Shown piece by piece: positions 33,494 to 41,125 of a DNA stretch of 41,125 nt (within the stretch, counting starts at the first letter, position 1; the number at the start of each line of letters is the position of its first letter). The DNA is from Agrilactobacillus fermenti. Lineage in GTDB: Bacteria > Bacillota > Bacilli > Lactobacillales > Lactobacillaceae. The stretch is from positions 1 to 41,125 of the forward strand of contig NZ_JACGCJ010000025.1 of assembly GCF_021030645.1 (NCBI RefSeq), read 5' to 3'. The position numbers and the translations under genes are program-made. The notes beneath the pieces are model-generated. The model saw only the letters and a program-made list of their open reading frames with translations. It was not told the origin of the DNA and did no database searches.

Positions 33494-36463
33494 ATGACTA
33501 GAGTTAATAAATGGCTGGTTCTACTATCTTTGAGTTTATCGATCATACTTTTAATTTTTAGCCATACCAATATCAACTCGATTCACGCTGCACCCACAAC
33601 CCAACAAGTCGGTATCAATAATAAAGCCAATTATAAGTTGGCACCGCCAAAGTACCCTGACTGGCTGCTCAAAGCTATTGTAGGCACCAATTACACGCCA
33701 GACCAATATCTGGCGTTGCCTGATGCTAAAAAGCAAGCGATACAAGCCTATTTACATCCAACGCAATCTAAGTTAGCGTCAAGCCTGCAAAGTCAACTAA
33801 CCAAATACCCGAGTACCAAGCAAGCTGATGATAACAGCGACACTGATACTTTGAGTCCCTTATTGATCGCATCCGCAAGTACACATTTAGCTACGGCTAG
33901 TGCTAATGACACTACGAATGCCACAGCTGATGTTGAAGCTGCACAATCAAATATTGAAATTGTACTACCCAAAAGTACTAATTTCCCGAATTTCAGTGAT
34001 GGCGATTTTAGTAATCTAATGCCATACAGTTTTACTTTAGATCCTAGCTCTGAGTTAACTTCGGACGATTATCAATTTACTTCGGCGTCTTACAATGCTA
34101 GCACCGATGATGTCACTCTGGACTTTTCAATCACATTTTCTGGCATACAAAAATTAACACCGGAAGGTAAAAAATTAATTGTTGATGTCACTAACGGTTC
34201 TAGCGCAACAACTAAACTAACCGTTAACGTTTGGCGAACTTCGATTCAACGACCCTCCGTCACTTTAAATGTAGGAAATGGGTACCAACTACAATATATG
34301 TTTAATAATTACTATACCGGAAATCCAACTGCTATTTCTCACACCACGCCAACAAATAATGCCATTGATATTCCAAATTTCAACATGCTTACACCTGATG
34401 GCAAACGAGTTTATTCTCTTTTTAATGATGTAAAGGCTACGAAAATCGATACATTTTATTTACCTACGACATCCGCTTTAATGATGGGTGATTTTAAACA
34501 AAAGGCAATCGCCCCAGCAACTGGGTCAGATTATTATCAACTTTACAAATTTGATCAAATTAAACATGTCCATATGTGGCAAGATTCTAGTGATGTGACC
34601 AAGATTCACCTAGAATATGATGGCTATTTTATAAAAGGCTTCGGGTCTCATACTAACCCCATTACAATTCATGTTAAAAATACGTTATACCCCAACAACA
34701 ATGGCGATCAGATGGCTATGACCGAACAATTAACAAATAAAACCAACTCTGGGGCCACTGCGGCAGATAACGATTTAACTGGCATCTATTACGCACGACA
34801 GTTTGACACCCAGATGGGGCCAGATAATAATCGACGCGATGACGTACCAATCTATTATGCCAATCAAATCACAACCGGGGTCAACGCTGGTAAAAATACT
34901 GGCGTCTATTTCCGGTCACCCTCGTTAAATTCCCCCTATGTGATGAATTTCAATTTTGATTATCCTAATGCACCTGATGGCTGGCTAGGGACTCACTGGA
35001 TTGCAAATCTACGGTATACTGACAAAGGCAGCGCACTTTTGGGAAGTTCAGATTTCATCAATACTTCCGGTCGTTTGTCATTTAGAAGTAATATCCCGCC
35101 TTTTCAAATTTTCAGCGGTCCTGATGATCCTGGTGAGAATTCATCTTTCCATACGCCCGATACGTTAGCTTTTGGGAATCCGAATAGTACTGGGGATATT
35201 AGCGGTGGTGATTATGACTCGGCAATTGATATGAAATGGTCCCGGAATCGAGTAGGTACTTTCTCGCCGAATACTACTCAGAACATTGCATTTAATGGTG
35301 GGCTTAGCAATATCTACGCCCCTACAATTCGTGCCGATAGTTATTTACGGGTCAAGCCTGATGCAACTTCAGTAACGATCAATGGTACCGCGTCAGATAT
35401 CAACAGTCCTAACGTGCATATCTACTATTCTATTGACACCCCAATTGACCGCGGCAATCCACCAGCTGAAAGTTCTAGCAATAAGTTGGCTTCCGTTTCC
35501 TTTGCTAATGAAACGGTCCCCCACTCAGAATACAAGAGTTTCAGTGGTAAGATCACAGACGCTGCAGAGGTGGCTAAACTCAAAGACGGTCAAACCCATC
35601 ATATTTATCTGTACGCTTATGACACGACTTTTCAAACTTCAGATAGTTCTCTACAAGACTATAATCAAGATGTTGTTTTACTATCAAACGTCTTAAACAT
35701 TCCTGTTAATGAACCGGCTCATGTCAGCCTACATTTTAGAGACAGAGCAACTGGAGCGGATATCATTGATCCGGTTACGAAGCAAGGCTACGTGGGTGAT
35801 ACTTATAACTTCAATAATGGGAGTCCAAACACTACCACTACTACTTCAGCAACAGACCTTTTAGGTAGTCCGCCGGCTTATTTGAAGGATAAATACACCT
35901 TACTTAGCGATACTGCTGATTTACCAACCACTGGTAAAGGGACACTAGCACCTGATACAGATGGCTCTCCAATGAATATCAACTATTATTACAATGACAG
36001 TGGCTACGCCCAGTTCACTTCATTCCCCACCAAACTCTACTTTGGTAAGCATCCAACTTCACTAAGTATTGGCGACTATCACATTGTTCGCATGGATGGC
36101 CCTGATTTAACTGTCAAAGATACCACCGCTGACCACAAGTTCACTGTCCAAGCAAAAGTTTCTAAGCATCTGACTAATGAGACAGATGCCACCAAGACCA
36201 TTCCAGACGCTTTAGGGTATCAAAATAGTGACAAAACGATCACTTTAACACCGACAATGGTTTCCGTTTATGCCAATACTGATGCTGCCAGTAATGTGGA
36301 TCTTTCTAACAAGTGGTGGCCTAACGTTGCCAAAGCTGACCGTACTGCTGACAATCAAAGCAGTGGTCCAATCTTACGCATCACGAAAGATAATCGTAGT
36401 GACTTGAAGGTTGGGCAATACGCTGGTGAAATCGACTGGTCGCTAACCCGCTCAGAAAACTAA
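33494..36463 (+). CDS. Large WxL-domain surface protein (CscC-type)
   Basis: About 989 residues; ATG at 33494 is preceded by GGGGAT, while the ATG at 33482 lies inside that site. Signal peptide (WLVLLSLSLSIILLIFS...IHA), an N-terminal linker and a long beta-rich ectodomain (about 150-740). A MucBP-like segment (HVSLHFRDRATGADI, about 745-840) follows, and a C-terminal WxL domain ends EIDWSLTRSEN. The first WxL motif is diverged (KFTVQAKVS). Large multi-domain WxL proteins with lectin- or mucin-type parts are the CscC members of csc clusters and are thought to bind polysaccharide or host glycans. Its WxLIP would have to come from another cluster. Confidence 0.82.
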   Translation: MTRVNKWLVLLSLSLSIILLIFSHTNINSIHAAPTTQQVGINNKANYKLAPPKYPDWLLKAIVGTNYTPDQYLALPDAKKQAIQAYLHPTQSKLASSLQSQLTKYPSTKQADDNSDTDTLSPLLIASASTHLATASANDTTNATADVEAAQSNIEIVLPKSTNFPNFSDGDFSNLMPYSFTLDPSSELTSDDYQFTSASYNASTDDVTLDFSITFSGIQKLTPEGKKLIVDVTNGSSATTKLTVNVWRTSIQRPSVTLNVGNGYQLQYMFNNYYTGNPTAISHTTPTNNAIDIPNFNMLTPDGKRVYSLFNDVKATKIDTFYLPTTSALMMGDFKQKAIAPATGSDYYQLYKFDQIKHVHMWQDSSDVTKIHLEYDGYFIKGFGSHTNPITIHVKNTLYPNNNGDQMAMTEQLTNKTNSGATAADNDLTGIYYARQFDTQMGPDNNRRDDVPIYYANQITTGVNAGKNTGVYFRSPSLNSPYVMNFNFDYPNAPDGWLGTHWIANLRYTDKGSALLGSSDFINTSGRLSFRSNIPPFQIFSGPDDPGENSSFHTPDTLAFGNPNSTGDISGGDYDSAIDMKWSRNRVGTFSPNTTQNIAFNGGLSNIYAPTIRADSYLRVKPDATSVTINGTASDINSPNVHIYYSIDTPIDRGNPPAESSSNKLASVSFANETVPHSEYKSFSGKITDAAEVAKLKDGQTHHIYLYAYDTTFQTSDSSLQDYNQDVVLLSNVLNIPVNEPAHVSLHFRDRATGADIIDPVTKQGYVGDTYNFNNGSPNTTTTTSATDLLGSPPAYLKDKYTLLSDTADLPTTGKGTLAPDTDGSPMNINYYYNDSGYAQFTSFPTKLYFGKHPTSLSIGDYHIVRMDGPDLTVKDTTADHKFTVQAKVSKHLTNETDATKTIPDALGYQNSDKTITLTPTMVSVYANTDAASNVDLSNKWWPNVAKADRTADNQSSGPILRITKDNRSDLKVGQYAGEIDWSLTRSEN

Positions 36464-36493
36464 ATTTATATAAATATTTTGTTGCAATCAAAT

Positions 36494-36537
36494 AGTTGTT
36501 TGGTTCCTTAAAAATTAGGAATCAGACAACTTTTTTG
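36494..36537 (+). terminator. Intrinsic terminator of the first large WxL gene
   Basis: AGTTGTTTGGTTCCT pairs, with mismatches, with AGGAATCAGACAACT and is followed by TTTTTTG. It separates the transcription of the two large WxL genes. Confidence 0.85.
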
Positions 36538-36679
36538 TTTTAAAAAAATCAATCATAGTCTAAAGTAATTCCTTGTAAAATAAATATTTTGTTTTTTTTA
36601 GATTCCAAATAATGTTTAATTATTTTAAAATAAAAGCAAAAATAAAATCTTACATAAATTAAACAATTCATTTTATTAT

Positions 36680-36729
36680 AAGTATCTTTATAAATTTTGC
36701 AGATAATTATAAAATTGGTATGTTATAAT
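36680..36729 (+). promoter_or_regulatory. csc-type promoter with extended -10
   Basis: TGTTATAAT (36721-36729) is a TGn extended -10. A 23-nt spacer without a -35 separates it from a box at 36680-36700 ending TTTATAAATTTTGC. It matches 13 of 21 positions of the box at 29398-29418. Confidence 0.5.
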
Positions 36730-36783
36730 TTGGAGTAGTTTAAGTAGTAGTATTTGCTTGATTTTCTGGGGGAGATATACCTA

Positions 36784-39700
36784 ATGCATCTAGTAAAAAT
36801 AAATAAACTTCTCATGAAAATAAATAAATGTCCTTTTGCCCACAAACTAGTTATTCTGGGTCTGTTTGTGATATTATTCACCTTGCTGGCGCCAACAAGT
36901 GGTGCGCACGCTGAAACTTCGTCCAAAGAAGTCGACAACACCTCGAGTACACCACCACTAGACATGCGCCAAAATCCCGATACTGGACTTCAGTACACGC
37001 CTAGCCAAGGTATTCGAGCTGCCACCGGCGTACAAACAGACCAGCAAACGGATGGGGCACCAGTAGTCAAGATGAACGGTTCTGATTTTGACAGTTCCAG
37101 TGAATCCACTGTGTTGATTCGGCCTTATTTGACAGCAGATCAAAAGAGTAAGGTGCCTAAAAATAGCATGGATACTGAGCCTTGGTTTGTCATAAACTAT
37201 CTTGATACCAACGGTAAAAAACCCGGGTTCATGAGTTTCAGTGACTCAAACGGTTTAGGCGGTTTAGATGGTGCTCGTAACTTTAAACCTACTAAAAATG
37301 AGAATGATAATAGTAATAAAATGGTCCAAACTAATTCTAGCAATGGTAATAGTACCTGGAAGCTAGATACCGCTAGTAATAAGAACTACTCAGGTGGTTA
37401 CCTAAATATTGCTGGTAACGTCCCTATCTATGTCAAAATTCAGCCAGATATGAAAGCATTGATGAATCTTTTTAGTGGTAACTATGGTGTTATGGTCAAA
37501 GTTCAATTGCCACCTGACGTCGATGTCAAAGCATTTACCAATACCATTGATTGGACTCAATCTTATTTTAACTTAAAAATTACTGGACTGGATAGTAACG
37601 TCCAAAAAATTGCGAAGGCTATGAACTTTCCTATGCAATTCGACCATCATGTTTATATGGATCCTAATTCTGACAATACTTTTTACTTAAAAGTCAAGGG
37701 AATTCCATATCGTATAGATTCTGCAGATGGTGTTCTCGGTTCAACAGCATCCTTTCACATCTTATCACCAGATCAAGATTTAACCGATTATCGTAATAAC
37801 GTCACTGCAGATGGTACATCAGTTTTGCCAGACAATGATGGCAATCCTGTAACTGCTAGTCAAGGAAAAGCTTGGCAACCCGATCTATCTAATCTTGGCT
37901 GGCTAGCGGAACTTGTTTCCCCTGGAGGTGCTGCTTCTAAAATTAAAATGCTAGGCTTTTCAGCAGCACTGATTAACGGTATTCAGCCTTATTACGATAC
38001 AGGTTATGGAATACTAAATAGTACAATCGCAAGCTTATTCCAGAATTTAACCTCCAGTGGCTTTGTTGGACAAGCTTCAATCAACTTTAACTTTGACATG
38101 TCCAAGTATACAGGTAATTCAGGCAACACAGGTAACAACTCTATCTCCTCAGAAACTCAGAGTGCCCTCAAATCCCTAACAGCTGGTCGGCTTTTTCCAA
38201 GTGCTAAGAGTGATGGCTCTTTCAATGATAGTAATGGTAATGGATCATTAAAAATATCATTATATGGTAGTGATCAGTTGTATGATCCATATAAAGCATT
38301 AACTAAGTCTAAATATACGGGTAAACCGCCTATGGGTGATCGCTATAAACCTTTAGGAAATGATCCAACAACTGATCGCAAAAACTCAACTCAACATGAT
38401 AAGGTAACCCGTTGGTGGGGTAACATTTGGCAACGGGAATCAGATTCAGGTGATCCTGACCCCACCAAAGATAAACTTACGTATAATTTTGATTATGATC
38501 CAACTAAACTGCCACAACTGGAAGCAAAGAAATCACTTACCAAATGGCCGGGTGACATGCCGATGGACTATGCGGTCATTCAAAAAGACCAAATTGACAA
38601 GGGGACGGCTTACCCTGTTTATACCAACTTCACATCTTGGAACGACTTTATTGTGCCTTTTGACAATCTCTTTGCAGACGAAAAGACCGACCGCAACTTA
38701 GTCTCACCGAATGCCAAGGCACCGTTGACGGATTCAATCAATTCTCGACGTGCTGCTTTAGATTTTGGTAAAGATGGGCTTTTGGTCAACAACAATCCAA
38801 CATATAACTTAAGTGATGTCAGCACCCCCGACACCTACACTTTTAACGATGTGTCGAATCGCTTAGACGATTACAAAGAGGGCCTAACCGCGGGTGTCAC
38901 GCCAAAACGGTTCACCCAAGTTTATCGTTATTTTGACAGTTCTGGGCATGTGAATCCAACTCAAGTCAAACCGACCGACAGTGATGCCAAAAACATTCAG
39001 ATCACGGCTAAGAATCCTAAAAGTACCAGTGGCAAAACTCCTGACAAAAGTGCCCCAAGCGGCCAAAGTGACTCAACACCTTATGACGTCAATGGTACCG
39101 ACAAAGTTAGTCAAATCAAATACACCGGTATTAATACAGTAACGGGAATTCCGCTACTAGATAATCAACTGAATATCAGCCAAGATTCAAGGCCTACACT
39201 TGACCTAGGATTACCTCAATTTTTAGCTTTAACTAAAGATAAACTAAAAGATAAAGAAAACGGTTATGTCTATCAAGGTACAATTTATGATCCCTTTGCC
39301 GATAATGCTAGTAAGCGCTCTGGTACAAATCCGAGTGGTCAAGATACCTTTGCCTTTTTAGGTTATGGTGATAAAGACTATGACGCAATAGGCGCTTGGG
39401 TCTTTAAAAATATTGGTACAGCTAATGGGGCCATCCCCGTAGCTACGAATAATGGTGCTAGTGAGGTCCACTTTAAGGTACATTTATATGCCCAGAAAAG
39501 TTCATCTGACACTGGTGAGGTCAAAACTGGTAAAAATGGTCTTGTCTCTGATATTTACATTCCCATCAATGCTGATAATTCTTTCGGTATGATCACCACA
39601 CGTTTGCGGCGTTCTGGATTGCTTGTTGGTGGCACCACTAGTGATAGTAGCAATACCAATTACAGCGTCGCCGGTTATGATCCTGATAAGGCTGATATCA

Positions 39701-40812
39701 ATAAAAATAACGATGTAACCAATGAATCCATGTACAGTGTAAGTGATACCACACCTACTGAAAAATTGACGGTCAGAAAACGTTTTACAAGCAATAATGG
39801 TAAATATGAATATACGACTCAGCCGGTATTTGCGACTAATCAAGTGATCCATGTCAAAACCACAATCACCAACAAAGGTAACACAGAAGTGACAGATCCA
39901 ATAGTCATGATACCTAAGCCTGGTAGCACTGCTCAAGATACAATGAATACTTTTGCCGATATCACCGATGTCAAAAGCTCAGCTGGTACTGCTTCTCCAA
40001 TACAACAAAGCGATTTTGTTGGTAATCAGTTTGCCATTTATCAACTCAAAGGCGCAACCTTGAAGCAAGGTGATACAGTCACTTATACCTATAACTATGA
40101 GATTTCTGATATCGATAAATTCAAAACAGATACCTTGACTTTAACTGATGTTATCCAGCGTAGCGATAGATCAGCTACCCTAGGGCAATCTAATGCCGTG
40201 ACGTTGCGTAAGACTGTTGCCCCAACTATTTTATCGGTCCCTACTTTGGACTTTGGGCAACACAAAGTCAGTACCGATACAAACTTTAATTTGACTGATG
40301 CTAGCAAAAAGCAGGCTCAATTAATGATTTATAACCCAGCCAGCTATAAGGGCAATTGGACCTTGAGTGCACAACTGTCGCCTTTCAAACTCAATGGTAC
40401 TGATAATGACCCCGAGATTACTAATAACTTTAAGTTAAATCTGGGGCAGCCTAGTCTTTACGACGCCGATAAGTCGGGATCTGATGAAGCCTATAATTTA
40501 AGTGATTACTACACAGGTCAAACTTTACAACAAATTGAAACGTATCATACGAGTCAAGAGTTAACGTCAGATAATATTGCCCAAGTAGTTTATTATCGCG
40601 ATGGTTCGATTGAGGATCAGACGGCCCCAACGAATCTAGTGTTAAATTATCAACCAGAGACTACTAGCACCAATAGTAGTAACAGTGATGATAGTACTGA
40701 TGGTGAAGACACAAAATCTACCAATAATGTGACTTTGCGCTCACCAAATGTCCTAAAAAGTGGTAAATATACCGCAACAATGACCTATTCGATCACTTCT
40801 TCGCTAGAATAA
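36784..40812 (+). CDS. Very large WxL-like surface protein
   Basis: About 1342 residues from ATG 36784, behind GGGGGAG. Signal peptide (LVILGLFVILFTLLAPTSGAHA), then a large ectodomain of unknown family (about 40-1020) rich in Asp/Asn/Ser/Thr. A DUF11-like beta domain (LTVRKRFTSNNGKYEYTTQPVF onward, about 1000-1130) follows. The C-terminal WxL-like domain has LSVPTLDFGQHKV and the first motif GNWTLSAQLSPF (WTL), but ends TMTYSITSSLE, where the invariant second WxL is YSI. Wall binding may be weaker or altered. It has its own promoter and terminator. Confidence 0.78.
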   Translation: MHLVKINKLLMKINKCPFAHKLVILGLFVILFTLLAPTSGAHAETSSKEVDNTSSTPPLDMRQNPDTGLQYTPSQGIRAATGVQTDQQTDGAPVVKMNGSDFDSSSESTVLIRPYLTADQKSKVPKNSMDTEPWFVINYLDTNGKKPGFMSFSDSNGLGGLDGARNFKPTKNENDNSNKMVQTNSSNGNSTWKLDTASNKNYSGGYLNIAGNVPIYVKIQPDMKALMNLFSGNYGVMVKVQLPPDVDVKAFTNTIDWTQSYFNLKITGLDSNVQKIAKAMNFPMQFDHHVYMDPNSDNTFYLKVKGIPYRIDSADGVLGSTASFHILSPDQDLTDYRNNVTADGTSVLPDNDGNPVTASQGKAWQPDLSNLGWLAELVSPGGAASKIKMLGFSAALINGIQPYYDTGYGILNSTIASLFQNLTSSGFVGQASINFNFDMSKYTGNSGNTGNNSISSETQSALKSLTAGRLFPSAKSDGSFNDSNGNGSLKISLYGSDQLYDPYKALTKSKYTGKPPMGDRYKPLGNDPTTDRKNSTQHDKVTRWWGNIWQRESDSGDPDPTKDKLTYNFDYDPTKLPQLEAKKSLTKWPGDMPMDYAVIQKDQIDKGTAYPVYTNFTSWNDFIVPFDNLFADEKTDRNLVSPNAKAPLTDSINSRRAALDFGKDGLLVNNNPTYNLSDVSTPDTYTFNDVSNRLDDYKEGLTAGVTPKRFTQVYRYFDSSGHVNPTQVKPTDSDAKNIQITAKNPKSTSGKTPDKSAPSGQSDSTPYDVNGTDKVSQIKYTGINTVTGIPLLDNQLNISQDSRPTLDLGLPQFLALTKDKLKDKENGYVYQGTIYDPFADNASKRSGTNPSGQDTFAFLGYGDKDYDAIGAWVFKNIGTANGAIPVATNNGASEVHFKVHLYAQKSSSDTGEVKTGKNGLVSDIYIPINADNSFGMITTRLRRSGLLVGGTTSDSSNTNYSVAGYDPDKADINKNNDVTNESMYSVSDTTPTEKLTVRKRFTSNNGKYEYTTQPVFATNQVIHVKTTITNKGNTEVTDPIVMIPKPGSTAQDTMNTFADITDVKSSAGTASPIQQSDFVGNQFAIYQLKGATLKQGDTVTYTYNYEISDIDKFKTDTLTLTDVIQRSDRSATLGQSNAVTLRKTVAPTILSVPTLDFGQHKVSTDTNFNLTDASKKQAQLMIYNPASYKGNWTLSAQLSPFKLNGTDNDPEITNNFKLNLGQPSLYDADKSGSDEAYNLSDYYTGQTLQQIETYHTSQELTSDNIAQVVYYRDGSIEDQTAPTNLVLNYQPETTSTNSSNSDDSTDGEDTKSTNNVTLRSPNVLKSGKYTATMTYSITSSLE

Positions 40813-40817
40813 GCATA

Positions 40818-40856
40818 TTAAAAGCGACTGCAGAATTTGTTTGCAGTCGCTTTTAA
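40818..40856. terminator. Bidirectional terminator
   Basis: TTAAAAGCGACTGCA pairs with TGCAGTCGCTTTTAA around a 9-nt loop. The A-run and T-run at its ends let it work for the WxL-like gene and for the converging transposase gene. Confidence 0.85.
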
Positions 40857-40868
40857 GGTCTTGAATTG

Positions 40869-41125
40869 TCAAATTAAACGCAAACTCTTATCGTAGAATA
40901 CTTCGTAGGGTGTTTCCCAACCTAAACATTTCCTTGGCCGGTGATTCAATTGGCTTGTGTATTGAGCAATCTCTCTATCGGAAGCTGTGATATCTTGGCC
41001 CTTGGGTAAATATTCCCGGATCAAACCATTGGTATTCTCACTAGTTCCTCTTTGCCAAGGAGCATGGGCATCTGGAAAGTAAAACTCGATCCCCGTCTTC
41101 TCAGTAACTTCTTGATGGGCTGTGA
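40869..41125 (-). CDS. IS30-family transposase, C-terminal part
   Basis: The last 85 codons of a transposase that continues beyond the window. The read-through protein contains PDAHAPWQRGTSENTNGLI, where the Glu before NTNG is the third residue of the DDE catalytic triad, followed by REYLPKG and LNHRPRKCLGWETPYEVF. These are hallmarks of IS30-family integrase cores. It ends at TGA (40871-40869). The inverted repeat of the element should lie between the stop and the terminator hairpin, but its limits are not clear. Confidence 0.9.
   Translation of the reverse strand, partial: TAHQEVTEKTGIEFYFPDAHAPWQRGTSENTNGLIREYLPKGQDITASDREIAQYTSQLNHRPRKCLGWETPYEVFYDKSLRLI

Larger units (their letters stand above)
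36464..36783. other. Intergenic region between the two large WxL genes
   Basis: No gene is seen. It holds a terminator (36494-36537) and an AT-rich stretch with runs such as TTATTTTAAAATAAAA. The promoter of the second large gene (36680-36729) is also here. Confidence 0.75.

Noticed and set aside
39502-39936. 144-codon open frame antisense to the large WxL-like gene
   Set aside because: It has no ribosome site, and its composition follows from the strongly biased sense codons; it is a shadow.
1-41125. CRISPR arrays, tRNA or rRNA genes, prophage
   Set aside because: No regularly spaced repeats, tRNA-like cloverleaf or rRNA segments were recognised, and no phage structural or integrase gene is present.

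Overview
The window looks like part of a chromosome of a low-GC Gram-positive lactic acid bacterium, most likely Lactobacillaceae. The evidence is the set of WxL-domain and WxL-interacting (DUF916/DUF3324) cell-surface genes, LPXTG-type proteins, strong AGGAGG-type ribosome binding sites, an IS30-type transposase and the acetoin genes alsS/alsD. Both ends run into partial insertion-sequence genes, as expected for a draft contig that breaks at repeats.

Layout. 1-58: 5' end of a transposase-like gene. 136-2490 (minus): lysP-type permease followed by an unrecognised 275-residue protein. 2677-4197 (plus): Mga-family regulator. 4351-17976 (minus): a dense array of six WxL proteins and six WxL-interacting proteins (WxLIP), mostly alternating, with one GT2 glycosyltransferase inside it. 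18321-20970 (minus): alsD and alsS, each with its own promoter. 21155-29315 (minus): a second surface cluster with a giant LPXTG adhesin, two translationally coupled WxLIPs, one WxL protein and a small sortase-substrate-like protein. 29459-30613 (minus): two GNAT-like proteins. 30701-33115 (plus): an esterase and a GT4 glycosyltransferase. 33494-40812 (plus): two very large WxL-type proteins. 40869-41125: C-terminal end of an IS30 transposase.

How it fits together. By family knowledge, WxL proteins bind the cell wall non-covalently and pair with membrane-anchored WxLIPs. Small WxL proteins, large WxL proteins, WxLIPs and LPXTG proteins together form csc-type surface complexes. The Mga-family regulator beside the array is a plausible activator. 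Most surface-gene promoters have a good -10 and no consensus -35. A similar AT-rich box, often ending in TTGGC, lies 22-23 nt upstream of the -10.

Most unusual feature. A roughly 110-nt structured element follows the stop codons of alsS, alsD and one WxLIP gene. Its three copies fold into the same three-way junction with several compensatory base changes. Two further terminator-like elements share its 3' tail. I do not recognise this element. Its repeated position just before transcription ends suggests a 3'-UTR RNA family.
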